In this document: piece after piece, positions 1 through 7,692 of the stretch
How positions within the stretch are numbered: the stretch's first letter is position 1
Layout of the letters: each line of letters begins with the position of its first letter
Origin: CAYQTO01 sp964420455
GTDB lineage: Bacteria > Sumerlaeota > Sumerlaeia > SLMS01
Direction: 5' to 3'
Length of the DNA: 26,091 nt
Assembly (NCBI GenBank): GCA_964420455.1
Contig: CAYQTO010000031.1
Coordinates: 1-26,091 of the forward strand
Translations under genes and position numbers: made by a program
Notes under the pieces: generated by a model
The model's database searches: none
Seen by the model: only the letters and a program-made list of their open reading frames with translations
Told to the model about the DNA's origin: nothing

Positions 1-1097
1 ACCTGACGGGCCTTGCGGCGCTTCAACTCCCGCGCCACCAGTCGCACATCCTGCGCTGCGTGCTTCGGCGCCACCAGCACCGCGTCCTTCGTGACGATCA
101 CCACCAGGTGCTCGGCGCCGACCACGCCCACCGCCATCGCGCCGCCGGTGTCGTTCAGCACAATCGAGTCGCGCGTGTTGATCAGGACCGGGTCGCCCTC
201 GGCAACGTTGCCGTCCGCGCCGGTGGGGCGGGTGCGTTCGAGGGCGTCCCAGGCGCCGACGTCGTCCCAGGGGAACCTCCCCTCGACCATGAGCACCTCG
301 CGGGCGTGTTCCATCAGGGCGAAGTCGATGCTGATATCGGGGAGGGCGGCGAAGGCCTTCTCGGCGAGGCGGGGCTTGTTCCTGCCGAGGGCGTCGGCGA
401 TCGCGCGGAGCGCCTCGCCGTGCTCCGGGCTGGCGGCGTCGAACTCCGACTCGAAGGTAGACAACCGCCAGAAGAACATGCCGCTGTTCCAGTAGTGCTG
501 GCCGGTTTCGACGAACTCCTCGGCGAGCTCGCGGTTGGGCTTTTCGCGGAATCCGGCGACGCGCCGGGCGGTGCGGGTGCCGCCGCGGGCATTCGCCTCG
601 ATGTAGCCGTAGCCGGTTTCCGGCCGGGTGGGACGGATGCCGATGGTCACGAGCGCGTCCTTCTGCTGGGCGGTGTCCATGGCGCTCTTGACGCAGGCGC
701 GGAACTGGGCCGGGGCGCCGATCTGGTGGTCCGCCGTGAGGATCGCAAGGGTCACGTCCTCCCCCGGAAACCGAGCCCGGAGCGTTGCCGCCACCCACAC
801 GAGGCACCCGGCGGTGTTGCGCTTCATCGGCTCCGCCACGACGTTCTCCGCCGGGATGCCAAGGTCCGCCCGGCGAATCGGATCACGGAGGATGCGCGAC
901 GTCGCGATATAGACACGGTCCGCGGGGATGAGCGGCTCGATGCGGTGCACCGCCTCCTCGAGCAGGGTCTCGCGCTCGCTCGTCAGACGCAGCAGTTGCT
1001 TCGGGCGCTTCTCCCGCGAGAGCGGCCAGAATCGCTCGCCCGATCCCCCCGCCATGATCACCGCCACGCGCCGTCCGCTCGTCCGCTTTGTTGCCAT
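1..1097 (-). CDS. manC: Mannose-1-phosphate guanylyltransferase (3' end cut by the window edge)
   Basis: Makes GDP-mannose from mannose-1-phosphate and GTP in the cytoplasm, supplying mannosyl donors for surface glycans. About 365 codons are visible, close to the usual 350-360 residues of the single-domain family, so little is missing. The nucleotide-binding signature AGGSGERFWPLSREKRPKQ lies at residues 16-34. Further on are TADHQI, FREKPN (the family FVEKP motif), WNSGMFFW and a SIDFALME segment, all in the expected order. The ATG at 1097 is preceded by GGGGAG about 8 bases upstream. There is no sign in the visible part of the phosphomannose isomerase domain found in the longer bifunctional enzymes, but the edge prevents a firm statement. 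It is divergent from the 64-residue gene at 1170. Related sugar-1-phosphate nucleotidyltransferases are the only serious alternative, and the PKQ and FREKP motifs favour the mannose enzyme. Confidence 0.9.
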   Translation of the reverse strand, partial: MATKRTSGRRVAVIMAGGSGERFWPLSREKRPKQLLRLTSERETLLEEAVHRIEPLIPADRVYIATSRILRDPIRRADLGIPAENVVAEPMKRNTAGCLVWVAATLRARFPGEDVTLAILTADHQIGAPAQFRACVKSAMDTAQQKDALVTIGIRPTRPETGYGYIEANARGGTRTARRVAGFREKPNRELAEEFVETGQHYWNSGMFFWRLSTFESEFDAASPEHGEALRAIADALGRNKPRLAEKAFAALPDISIDFALMEHAREVLMVEGRFPWDDVGAWDALERTRPTGADGNVAEGDPVLINTRDSIVLNDTGGAMAVGVVGAEHLVVIVTKDAVLVAPKHAAQDVRLVARELKRRKARQ

Positions 1098-1169
1098 CGG
1101 GTGGCTCCCCTTGACTTCACGATTCCCCGAGCCAAGTGCTCGTCCAACACGGAGGGCAACCGGCGAATC

Positions 1170-1364
1170 ATGGCGGACCAGCGCGACGACAAGCTTCCTC
1201 CCCTCGAGCCGGACCCGGTGATCGAGTATTACAAGCAGTTCGTCGACCGGTCGCTCCTCCGCGCCCAACTCGCCAAGACCCCTGCCGAGCGATTTCGCGA
1301 CCTCGAGCGCATGGCCGAGATGTATCGCATGCTTCGCCGGGCGGTGAAGGTGGAGGACGAGTGA
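1170..1364 (+). CDS. Small helical protein, upstream partner of a nucleotidyltransferase (possible antitoxin-type partner)
   Basis: Encodes 64 residues, mostly charged and predicted helical, with a YYKQFVDRSLLRAQL segment followed by TPAERFRDLERMAEMYRMLRR. There is no signal peptide or membrane segment. GGAGGG lies 13 bases before the ATG, which is a long spacing. Its TGA overlaps the GTG of the next gene (GTGA), so the two are almost certainly translated together. From memory, small proteins of this type (a 'VDRTLLRENL...ERF..L' pattern) often sit directly before MNT-like nucleotidyltransferases in diverse bacteria. That recurrence suggests a dedicated partner, possibly an antitoxin or adaptor, but no function is established from the sequence. 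It is not a HEPN protein: no RxxxxH motif is visible. Confidence 0.8.
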   Translation: MADQRDDKLPPLEPDPVIEYYKQFVDRSLLRAQLAKTPAERFRDLERMAEMYRMLRRAVKVEDE

Positions 1365-1852
1365 TCGCGCCCGCTGACTATCGCAACCTGCTCGAGGCGC
1401 TCGCTCGGGGGGAATGCCGCGTGATTCTCGTCGGTGGCGTCGCCGCGGTGCTCCACGGCAGCGCACGCTTCACAGCCGACGTGGATGTAATCTACGACCG
1501 TTCCGAAGACAATCTTCGGCGAATCGTCAAGGCCGTCGCGCCGCTCGATCCCTACCCCCGCGATGCCCCCCCGGGTCTTCCCTTCCTCTGGGATGAGGAA
1601 ACTCTGCGCCGCGGTCTCAATTTCACCCTGACCACGAGGCTTGGGCCCCTTGACCTTTTCGGCGAAGTTCCCGGCGGTGGCACCTGGCAAACCCTTCACC
1701 ACAAGAGCCAACGATTCCGTATAGACGACTTTGAACTGCTCGTAGTTGGTTTGCGAGACCTGATTGCCCTCAAGCGCGCCGCCGGCCGGCCAAAGGACTA
1801 CGAGTCCATCTCGGAGCTTGAGGCGCTGCTGGACGACTCCAGCCGTTCGTAG
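1361..1852 (+). CDS. MNT-type nucleotidyltransferase (DUF6036/AbiEii-like), second gene of a two-gene cassette
   Basis: A 163-residue minimal nucleotidyltransferase. The pol-beta-type core is visible: LVGGVAAVLHGSARFTADVD at residues 23-42, with the GG loop and the metal-binding pair Asp40 and Asp42. A likely third acid is Asp98 in GPLDLFGE. The C-terminal segment DLIALKRAAGRPKDYESI matches the helical tail typical of this group, which includes toxin-like proteins (AbiEii, MNT of MNT-HEPN). The GTG start at 1361 is chosen because it overlaps the upstream stop by four bases and has GGAGG at 1352-1356. Its 3' end overlaps the convergent glycosyltransferase gene by 55 bases. It probably transfers NMP from an NTP to a protein or RNA, but the target is unknown. 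An Arg-Ile-Asp stretch near residue 120 uses the rare Ile codon ATA inside a GTATAGAC octamer. Confidence 0.82.
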   Translation: MIAPADYRNLLEALARGECRVILVGGVAAVLHGSARFTADVDVIYDRSEDNLRRIVKAVAPLDPYPRDAPPGLPFLWDEETLRRGLNFTLTTRLGPLDLFGEVPGGGTWQTLHHKSQRFRIDDFELLVVGLRDLIALKRAAGRPKDYESISELEALLDDSSRS

Positions 1853-3399
1853 AGGACGAGCCGCGCGGGGATCAGCCCATAGCCCGGGCCGTTGAGCAAC
1901 CGGGGCCAGGATGCCGCCTCGCGGTAGGTGTCGGCGAAGTCCGGATGCGTATAGACACCCGCGTCCGAGGGCCACGGCGCCCGCCACCCGCCGTCGTCCT
2001 CGATCAGCGTCAACAGCACCAGGTCTGGCTCGCGCCCGAGCACGTAGTCCGCATCGACCTTGCCATGGAGGCCCCCCTCGAGCCCGGCGATGTGCGCGTC
2101 CACCAGGCCCAGCATGTCGATAAACCGCAGCCGCGAGATGTAGGGCACGACGCCGGCCTCGGTCGCGGCGAGGACCGCATCGGGATCGGCGGTGTTGCGG
2201 AGGTGGGCCCCCGCCTCCATCAGCGGGGCGACGGTGAGGCGGCCGCCGTCCGCCTGGCCCGCCCACCGGTACCAGTTGAGGTGCGGGTCGAGCTTGGCCT
2301 GCGCCGCGGCGGCGACAAGAAACCCGCCCACGGCAACCCCCGCCCCCCACGCCGGAAGCCGCACCAGCGGCCCCGCCGCCAGCACCGCCAGCAACGGCAA
2401 CGCCGGAACGAAAAACCGCCCCGCCGGCATCCAGTCGCCCCCGACCGCCACGGCGAAAACCAGCTGCAGCGCCGCCGCCACTGTATAGACAGTCATCCCC
2501 TCGCCGTCTCCCGCCCGGGATCGCGCCAGACGCCCCAGGGGTCCGATCGCTCCCGGAATGGCAGCAACGAGCAGTAGCCCCAACGCGCCGCCAAACGTTT
2601 CCCAAAAGTAGGCCAGCCCCCGACCCAGCGTGGTCCCCGCATCGCCGCCAATCTTGGCCGACACCGTATTGGGCACCACGGTGCCGAAGGTCGCCCAGCG
2701 CCACGCCGTATAGACGAACAGCACGCCCAGGGCCAGGGCGAGCGCCACGGCCTGGCGGCGGGTCACCTCGCGACGCCGGGCGGCAAGGGCCCCGACAAGG
2801 GGGAGGGCGAGAAACATCGCGCCCTCGGGGCGGCTCATGCCGACCAGTGCCAGTGCCCCACCGGAGGCGAATGTCCACCCCATGGAATCGCGGCGCGTGG
2901 ACTCGTTGACGAGCATCACTGCCAGCAGCACAAGAAACGCGTGAGAGGCCGTTTCGAGTCCGCCAATCGCCCAAACGGCGAAGGGAAACGCTCCGGAAAG
3001 CAGAACGGCCGCGACCACGCCCCGGTCGCGCCAGGGCGGCACCTCCCCATCCCACCGGCGACAGACAAGCAGCCCGAGCGTTGCCACGCCGAAAACCCAG
3101 CCGAGCACCCGCGCCGCGCTGAACGGCTCGATCCGCCCCGCATGGGCCAGCACCGACGTCCACAGCCAAAGAAAGTTCGAATAACCCTCCACCGGCTCGC
3201 CCGGATTGAAGACGAAGCCCGCCCCTTCCCAAACATGGCGTGCGTAGCGGAATGTGATCCACGGGTCGTCGACCACCACCAACCGGTGCCACCAGCAAAG
3301 GGCGGAAAACCACGCAGCGGCTCCGGCCCACAGGCCCAGCCGCCGCCACGGCACCTCCACCGGATCCACATTCAGGCTCATGCCCCGATGTTTTTTCAT
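1798..3399 (-). CDS. Polytopic membrane glycosyltransferase, GT-C fold (AftB/ArnT-like)
   Basis: A 533-residue integral membrane protein with about ten hydrophobic segments. The first periplasmic loop carries the GT-C acidic motif VVVDDPWITFRYARHVW, followed by GFVFNPGEPVEGYSNFLWLW. This arrangement is typical of lipid-phosphate-sugar-dependent transferases of the AftB/ArnT/dolichyl-P-mannosyltransferase superfamily. PNTVSAKIGG and a tryptophan-rich C-terminal soluble region follow. It probably moves a sugar from a polyprenyl-phosphate donor onto an envelope acceptor outside the inner membrane; donor and acceptor cannot be read from sequence. The ATG at 3399 is preferred for the lysine start (MKKHRG), but the ATG at 3381 is equally possible because neither has a good ribosome site. 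The stop lies inside the 3' end of the convergent nucleotidyltransferase gene. The last residues are a serine-rich run that comes from this overlap. Confidence 0.8.
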   Translation of the reverse strand: MKKHRGMSLNVDPVEVPWRRLGLWAGAAAWFSALCWWHRLVVVDDPWITFRYARHVWEGAGFVFNPGEPVEGYSNFLWLWTSVLAHAGRIEPFSAARVLGWVFGVATLGLLVCRRWDGEVPPWRDRGVVAAVLLSGAFPFAVWAIGGLETASHAFLVLLAVMLVNESTRRDSMGWTFASGGALALVGMSRPEGAMFLALPLVGALAARRREVTRRQAVALALALGVLFVYTAWRWATFGTVVPNTVSAKIGGDAGTTLGRGLAYFWETFGGALGLLLVAAIPGAIGPLGRLARSRAGDGEGMTVYTVAAALQLVFAVAVGGDWMPAGRFFVPALPLLAVLAAGPLVRLPAWGAGVAVGGFLVAAAAQAKLDPHLNWYRWAGQADGGRLTVAPLMEAGAHLRNTADPDAVLAATEAGVVPYISRLRFIDMLGLVDAHIAGLEGGLHGKVDADYVLGREPDLVLLTLIEDDGGWRAPWPSDAGVYTHPDFADTYREAASWPRLLNGPGYGLIPARLVLYERLESSSSASSSEMDS

Positions 3400-3492
3400 G
3401 CGCCCCACGGCGCCAACCGGGAAACGAAGGGTGGACGTCCTTGCCCACGTTCCTTCCTTCTCCCGCACCATCCTCCTTCCACCGGAGCCACC

Positions 3493-4686
3493 ATGACTTT
3501 CCCCACCCACGAGATCCACGTCGCCCTGAGGGCGCATCCGTTGCTGCGTGTCGACTGGCACAATTTCTCGCCCGGGGAGCAGCTTCGGCGGGTAGAGGAG
3601 TACGCGGCGGCGGCACCGTTTCCCGTCGTCGTCGCGGAGGCCGGCCGCTCGCTTGAGGGGCGGCCCATCCCGTCGATGCGTTTCGGCGACGGCGGCGTTC
3701 CCATCCTCGCCTGGGCCCGCCAGCACGGCGACGAGCCCGACTGCACCGCCGGCCTCCACCTTGCCCTCGATTTCCTCGCGCGCTCCGGACACCCCGTCGC
3801 CCGCGAGATCCTCGCCGGGGTCGACCTCCTTCTCCTCCCGATGGTCAACCCCGACGGCGTGGTGCACTGGACCCGGGAGAACGCGGCGGGGATCGACCTC
3901 AACCGCGACGCCGTGGCCGGCGCCATGCCCGAGGCCCGCGCCCTCCTCGCCGCACGCGCCGCCCACAAGCCCCCTGTTGTCTTCAACCTCCACGACATGT
4001 GGGCCGGCAAGACCACCGAGGCGGGGGACCTGGTCGCAATCGCCTTCCAGGCCTGTCCCTTCGAGCCCGCCGACACCGATGATCCCCCGCGCCTGCGCGC
4101 CAAGGCCATCTGCTCCGCCATGGCCGCCGCCGTCCACGACGTCCGTCCCCAGTGTACAGCAAGATATACGGCCGATTTCATGCCCACGGCGTTCGGCGAC
4201 AACATGGCCCGCTGGGGCATGTCGTCGGTGCTGATCGAGGCGGGTGGCTGGACTCCCGCCGGTGGGGGCGACGACTTCGTCCGTGCGCTCTTTGCCCTCT
4301 CGTTCCTCCGCGGCCTCCACGCGGTGGCCACCGGCGAGGACCTGACCGGCGACCCGGCTCCCTACGAGACCCTCCCCTACGATTCCGGCCGGCGGCATTT
4401 CACGCTGCTGGTTCGCAACGGGCGCCTGCGCTGGAGCCCTGACGCGCAGCCGGTCGATGCGGACCTTGCGTTCAACACGCGGGGCCGCGATGGGCGCCTG
4501 GTCCTCGCCCGCGTTGGCGACCTCTCGCCCGAGCGCGGCCTGACCGAGATCGACGCCGCGGGCCTTGTCCTCACCCCCGCGGACCCGTCCATCCCCCTGC
4601 GAATCGACGAGGAGCGCGCCTTCGCCGCCCGCGATGCCCAAGGCAATCCCATCCTGGGCATCGACCCGACGGGGGTCTATAAATAA
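3493..4686 (+). CDS. M14-family zinc carboxypeptidase
   Basis: Encodes 397 residues with the full zinc carboxypeptidase signature. Zinc ligands are His78 and Glu81 in RQHGDE and His167 in FNLHDM. NPDG (119-122) and IDLNRD with Asn137-Arg138 form the substrate pocket. Glu249 in SVLIEAGGW is the probable catalytic glutamate. The family removes C-terminal residues from peptides or, in some branches, cleaves peptidoglycan or gamma-glutamyl peptides. No signal peptide is visible, so a cytoplasmic location is likelier, which suggests intracellular peptide turnover or a cell-wall recycling or succinylglutamate-type substrate. A C-terminal tail of about 110 residues beyond the catalytic domain looks beta-rich. 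ATG 3493 is preceded by GGAG with a 5-base gap. It is divergent from the glycosyltransferase and convergent with the OppA-like gene, whose substrates might include peptides. That functional link is speculation. Confidence 0.88.
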   Translation: MTFPTHEIHVALRAHPLLRVDWHNFSPGEQLRRVEEYAAAAPFPVVVAEAGRSLEGRPIPSMRFGDGGVPILAWARQHGDEPDCTAGLHLALDFLARSGHPVAREILAGVDLLLLPMVNPDGVVHWTRENAAGIDLNRDAVAGAMPEARALLAARAAHKPPVVFNLHDMWAGKTTEAGDLVAIAFQACPFEPADTDDPPRLRAKAICSAMAAAVHDVRPQCTARYTADFMPTAFGDNMARWGMSSVLIEAGGWTPAGGGDDFVRALFALSFLRGLHAVATGEDLTGDPAPYETLPYDSGRRHFTLLVRNGRLRWSPDAQPVDADLAFNTRGRDGRLVLARVGDLSPERGLTEIDAAGLVLTPADPSIPLRIDEERAFAARDAQGNPILGIDPTGVYK

Positions 4687-4689
4687 AGA

Positions 4690-4715
4690 CGCCGGGAGGA
4701 TTTGTCCCCCCGGCG
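4690..4715 (-). terminator. Hairpin terminator between two convergent genes
   Basis: A GC-rich stem of 7 base pairs (CGCCGGG with CCCGGCG), extended by two further pairs across one mismatch, with a 6-base loop. On the minus strand it is followed by GTCTTTATTTATAG, a T-rich tract, so it best fits termination of the OppA-like gene. On the plus strand it follows the carboxypeptidase stop by three bases but has no T run, so it would work only weakly in that direction. Confidence 0.65.
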
Positions 4716-4737
4716 CCGGGAATCGGCAGGGTCCGGG

Positions 4738-6378
4738 TTACTCCGCCACGCGGCGCGACCGCGGCCAGGTCATGTTTGCCAGGGGGTTCGCGTAGAGGCC
4801 CTCGATGTCCGTCTGCACGAGAAAGTTGAGATTATAGGTGTAGAGGGGGGCGATGGCAGCCTCGTCCTCCACGAGGATGCGCTCGGCCTCGATGAAGTAC
4901 TGCTCGCGCTGGAGGGGATCCTTCTCGAAACGGGCCAGGTCCACGAGTTCGTTGTAGCGTTCGTTGTCGAACTTGGGGGCGTTCTTGGCATTGCCGGCCT
5001 GGAAAATCTCGAGGAAGTTAAGGGGGTCGGCGAAGTCGGCGATCCAGGAGCCGCGTGCGAACTGGAAGTCGCCCTGGAGGATGCTTTGCTGGACGATGCC
5101 CCACTCGGCGTTCTGGAGCCGGACATCGACGTCGAAGGCGCGCCGCCACATGTCCTGCAGTTGCTCGCCAATGAGCTTGTGGGTATCGCTGGTGTTGTAG
5201 AGGTAGGTAACGCTGGGGAGGCCCTCACCGCCGGGGAATCCAGCCTCCGCCAGCAGCCGGTTGGCCTCCTCCAGGTCCATGTCGCCAATGAGGTTGGGGG
5301 CGACGTCGCGATAGGTCTTTCCTTCCTGGGGGCTGGGCATGCCGTGAGGGATGAAGCCTTCGCTGACGAGTTCGCCGCCGCGGGTGATGCGTTCGACGAT
5401 CAACTCGCGGTCGATCGCCTTGCTGAAGGCCTGGCGCACGAGGCGGTTGTCGAAGGGCGCTTCCTGGGTGTTGAAGATGACGTAGTACTTGGCGAGGCCG
5501 GGGACGTTGCGGTACTCGGGCCGTGCCTTCCACCGCTCGAGTTCCGCGGGGGAGACGCCTTCCGTCACGTCAAGCGACCGGGTCTGAAACGCCTGATTCT
5601 CCGTGTTGATGTCTTCGATCATGTAGAGTTCCACGCGCTCCCAGAAGATGGCGTCGGCGTCCCAGTAGGTGTCGGCCTTTTCGAGGACGATCTGGTCGCG
5701 GGGGCGATACTCGACCATGCGAAAGGGCCCGTTGCCGATGTAGGTTTCGGCGGACAGGGACCAGTCGGTGCCATGTTCCTCGACGGTGGGGCGATGGATG
5801 GGCAACCAGGTGGCGTAGGCGACCATGGTGAGGAAGAACGGCGCGGGGTAGTCCATGGTGAACTCGATGGTGTGGTCGTCGATGACCTTGACCGCGTCGA
5901 GGCTGAGGCCGGCGTCGGTGCCCCCCGCCTCGTAGAATTCCTGGCCGCCGTCGAGGAAGCCGTAGACGATCTGGGCGTAGGGGGCGGTGGTCGAGGGGGT
6001 GCAGATGCGCTCGACGCTGAACTTGAAGTCGTGTGCGGTGACCGGGTCGCCGTTGTGCCACCGGGCGTCTGTGCGCAGATTGAAGGTCCAGTGGGTGTAG
6101 TCCTCGTCGTGGCTCCAGGATTCGGCCACGCCGGGCTGGGGGTTGATGTCGCGGTCGAGCCAGACGAGCGGCTCCATAAGCCCGTGCATCACCTTGTTGG
6201 TGGCCACATCGTCGGCGAGGTTGGGGTCGAGGGTCTTGGGCTCGGCGCCCAGGTTGATCCGGATGGTGGTGTCGAGGGCGGGCTCGCCGTTTGCCCCGCC
6301 GGGCTGGGACTCCTCGGGGGCGCGGCAGCCCGCCATCATCGCGGCGCCCAAGGCCACCACGGCAAAAAAACGTCGCAT
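4738..6378 (-). CDS. OppA-type peptide/solute ABC transporter substrate-binding lipoprotein (SBP family 5)
   Basis: A 546-residue binding protein of the dipeptide/oligopeptide class. The N-terminus MRRFFAVVALGAAMMAGC ends in a lipobox (MAGC) with Cys18 as the lipidation site, so the mature protein should be membrane-anchored. Typical family features follow: INLGAEPKTLDPNLADD, LMEPLVWLD, GVAESW, YTHWTFNLR.DARWHNGDPVTAHDF and NTQEAPFDNRLVRQAFSKAIDR. This is the OppA/DppA pattern, and length is normal. The ATG at 6378 is chosen because it gives the lipoprotein signal and lies downstream of GAGGAGA. No permease or ATPase genes of an Opp system are adjacent; its neighbours are a carboxypeptidase and an unrelated Wzt-type ATPase, so its transporter must be encoded elsewhere. 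A peptide ligand is likely but not proven. Confidence 0.92.
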   Translation of the reverse strand: MRRFFAVVALGAAMMAGCRAPEESQPGGANGEPALDTTIRINLGAEPKTLDPNLADDVATNKVMHGLMEPLVWLDRDINPQPGVAESWSHDEDYTHWTFNLRTDARWHNGDPVTAHDFKFSVERICTPSTTAPYAQIVYGFLDGGQEFYEAGGTDAGLSLDAVKVIDDHTIEFTMDYPAPFFLTMVAYATWLPIHRPTVEEHGTDWSLSAETYIGNGPFRMVEYRPRDQIVLEKADTYWDADAIFWERVELYMIEDINTENQAFQTRSLDVTEGVSPAELERWKARPEYRNVPGLAKYYVIFNTQEAPFDNRLVRQAFSKAIDRELIVERITRGGELVSEGFIPHGMPSPQEGKTYRDVAPNLIGDMDLEEANRLLAEAGFPGGEGLPSVTYLYNTSDTHKLIGEQLQDMWRRAFDVDVRLQNAEWGIVQQSILQGDFQFARGSWIADFADPLNFLEIFQAGNAKNAPKFDNERYNELVDLARFEKDPLQREQYFIEAERILVEDEAAIAPLYTYNLNFLVQTDIEGLYANPLANMTWPRSRRVAE

Positions 6379-6430
6379 CACGTTGTCTCGTCTCCTCACA
6401 TGTTGCCTGTCTGCACACCGAACTTGGGTG

Positions 6431-6450
6431 CTTGACAAACACGTGACAAG
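6431..6450. promoter_or_regulatory. 20-bp dyad in the divergent intergenic region, possible operator
   Basis: The sequence CTTGACAAACACGTGACAAG has outer arms CTTGnCA and TGnCAAG around a 6-base centre, making an imperfect inverted repeat. It sits between the divergent OppA-like and Wzt-like genes and overlaps the edge of the latter's ribosome binding site (AAGGAGA, 6448-6454). This position would suit a repressor or dimeric regulator, but no regulator gene is nearby. Confidence 0.35.
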
Positions 6451-6459
6451 GAGAACCCG

Positions 6460-7692
6460 GTGCACCCTGCCGTCGCAAGGCTTCCCATGACCGCCGATCC
6501 CCCCATCCGCTTTGTTGATGTTTCAAAAACGTACCAGGTGGTTCGTCGGGCGACGCCGCGCATCGGCAGCTGGTTCCTGAGCAAGGCGTTCGAGCACTTC
6601 CGCCACGAGCCGTTCCAGGCGCTCGACCGGGTGAGCCTCGAGGTGGGGCGCGGGGAACTGGTCGGGCTGCTGGGTCCGAACGGCGCCGGCAAGTCCACCC
6701 TGCTCAAGCTGATCGCGGGAATCACCCGGCCCGACCGGGGCGAGGTCCACGTTGCCGGCCGCGTCGCCTCCCTCCTCGAGCTCGGTGTCGGCTTCCATCC
6801 CGACCTCACCGGCATGGAGAACATCTTCTACAGCGCGGCGCTCCTCGGCCTCAGCCGGGCCGACACCTTCGCCCGCCTCGAGGAGATCATCGCCTTCAGC
6901 GGTCTCGCCGATTTCCTCTACGAACCGGTCCGCCATTACAGCAGCGGCATGTATAGCCGCCTGGCCTGCTCCGTCGCCCTTCATGTCGATCCGGACATCA
7001 TCCTGGTGGACGAAATTCTGGCGGTGGGCGATGCCGAGTTCCAGCAGCGTGGCATCCTCCGGATCCTCGATCTGCACCGCCGAGGCGCGACGATTCTTCT
7101 CGTCACCCACGAATCGAACACGGCGAGGGACCTGTGCGACCGGCTTGTGTGGATCGAGGCGGGCCGCATCGTCCGCGACGGCGCCCCGGGCGACGTCTAC
7201 CGCGCCTACATGAACTCGATGATGAGGCGGGTGACGCCCACGGGTGCCTTTGCCCCGGACCGCCAGCCGTCGGGCCGCGGACGCCTGGTTGCCGCGCGCC
7301 TGCGCGTGGGAGAGGACGAGGCGACCAGCATCCGGGCGGGCACCCCCGCCAGGATCGATGTCGACATCGAGTCCGAGGGCGAGCCTGTGCGGCTCGTTCT
7401 GCTTTGGCGGTGGACCGACGGCCGCGTGCTCCTCCACGAGGAATCGCCGGCGCTCCACCCCGCCGCCCCCCTCGCCTCCCTTGTCTATACAATCCCCCGG
7501 TGGCCCCTGATGGAGGCCCGCCTCAGCCTGAGCGCCGCCCTCGTCTCCGAGGACAGGGCGGAGGTTCTCGACCGTGTCGAGGACCTCCTTCGCATAGACA
7601 GCCTTCCCGTCGGCGAGCCGGTGGCCGAGACCTTCGTCGCGCCCCGCATCCGCTGGGACTATGCTTCCGCGGATTCCTCCGCGGAGCCCTGA
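6460..7692 (+). CDS. Polysaccharide/teichoic-acid-type ABC exporter ATPase (Wzt/KpsT/TagH family) with a C-terminal extension
   Basis: A 410-residue ABC ATPase. Walker A GPNGAGKST is at residues 72-80; the signature YSSGM at 160-164 replaces LSGGQ, as is characteristic of Wzt/TagH exporters. Walker B is ILVDE with LAVGD following, and the switch histidine is in VTHE (His217). A C-terminal region of about 150 residues resembles, in position and beta-rich character, the Wzt-C glycan-binding domain. The usual partner, an ABC-2 permease (Wzm), is absent from the window. GTG 6460 is chosen because AAGGAGA lies 5 bases upstream; an ATG at 6487 is an alternative with a weaker AAGG. The 3' end overlaps the convergent AI-2E family gene by 34 bases. 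The likely job is energising export of a lipid-linked glycan assembled with GDP-mannose-type donors; the specific glycan is unknown. Confidence 0.9.
   Translation: MHPAVARLPMTADPPIRFVDVSKTYQVVRRATPRIGSWFLSKAFEHFRHEPFQALDRVSLEVGRGELVGLLGPNGAGKSTLLKLIAGITRPDRGEVHVAGRVASLLELGVGFHPDLTGMENIFYSAALLGLSRADTFARLEEIIAFSGLADFLYEPVRHYSSGMYSRLACSVALHVDPDIILVDEILAVGDAEFQQRGILRILDLHRRGATILLVTHESNTARDLCDRLVWIEAGRIVRDGAPGDVYRAYMNSMMRRVTPTGAFAPDRQPSGRGRLVAARLRVGEDEATSIRAGTPARIDVDIESEGEPVRLVLLWRWTDGRVLLHEESPALHPAAPLASLVYTIPRWPLMEARLSLSAALVSEDRAEVLDRVEDLLRIDSLPVGEPVAETFVAPRIRWDYASADSSAEP
7487..7509 (+). repeat. Copy 1 of a 23-base near-identical repeat inside coding sequence
   Basis: Matches 14842-14864 at 22 of 23 positions, ATACAATCCCCC then GTGGCCCCTG with one differing base between them. 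Here it is the 3' continuation of a GTCTATAC octamer and encodes Thr-Ile-Pro-Arg-Trp-Pro-Leu. The copies lie in unrelated genes but in the same reading frame. Confidence 0.6.

Noticed and set aside
60..1364. Long plus-strand reading frames opposite the guanylyltransferase and many others across the window
   Set aside because: In GC-rich DNA, antisense frames stay open by codon bias. Their products are rich in Arg, Pro, Ala and His without domain signatures, while the opposite strand encodes clear protein families.
3228..3492. Possible N-terminal extension of the glycosyltransferase from an ATG near 3471
   Set aside because: The extra residues show no membrane or family character, the GGAGG directly abuts the ATG with no spacing, and the extension would occupy the divergent promoter region.
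2941..3492. Long upstream extension of the carboxypeptidase reading frame
   Set aside because: The peptide is arginine/proline-rich and antisense to a convincing glycosyltransferase; family similarity begins only after the ATG at 3493, which has its own ribosome site.
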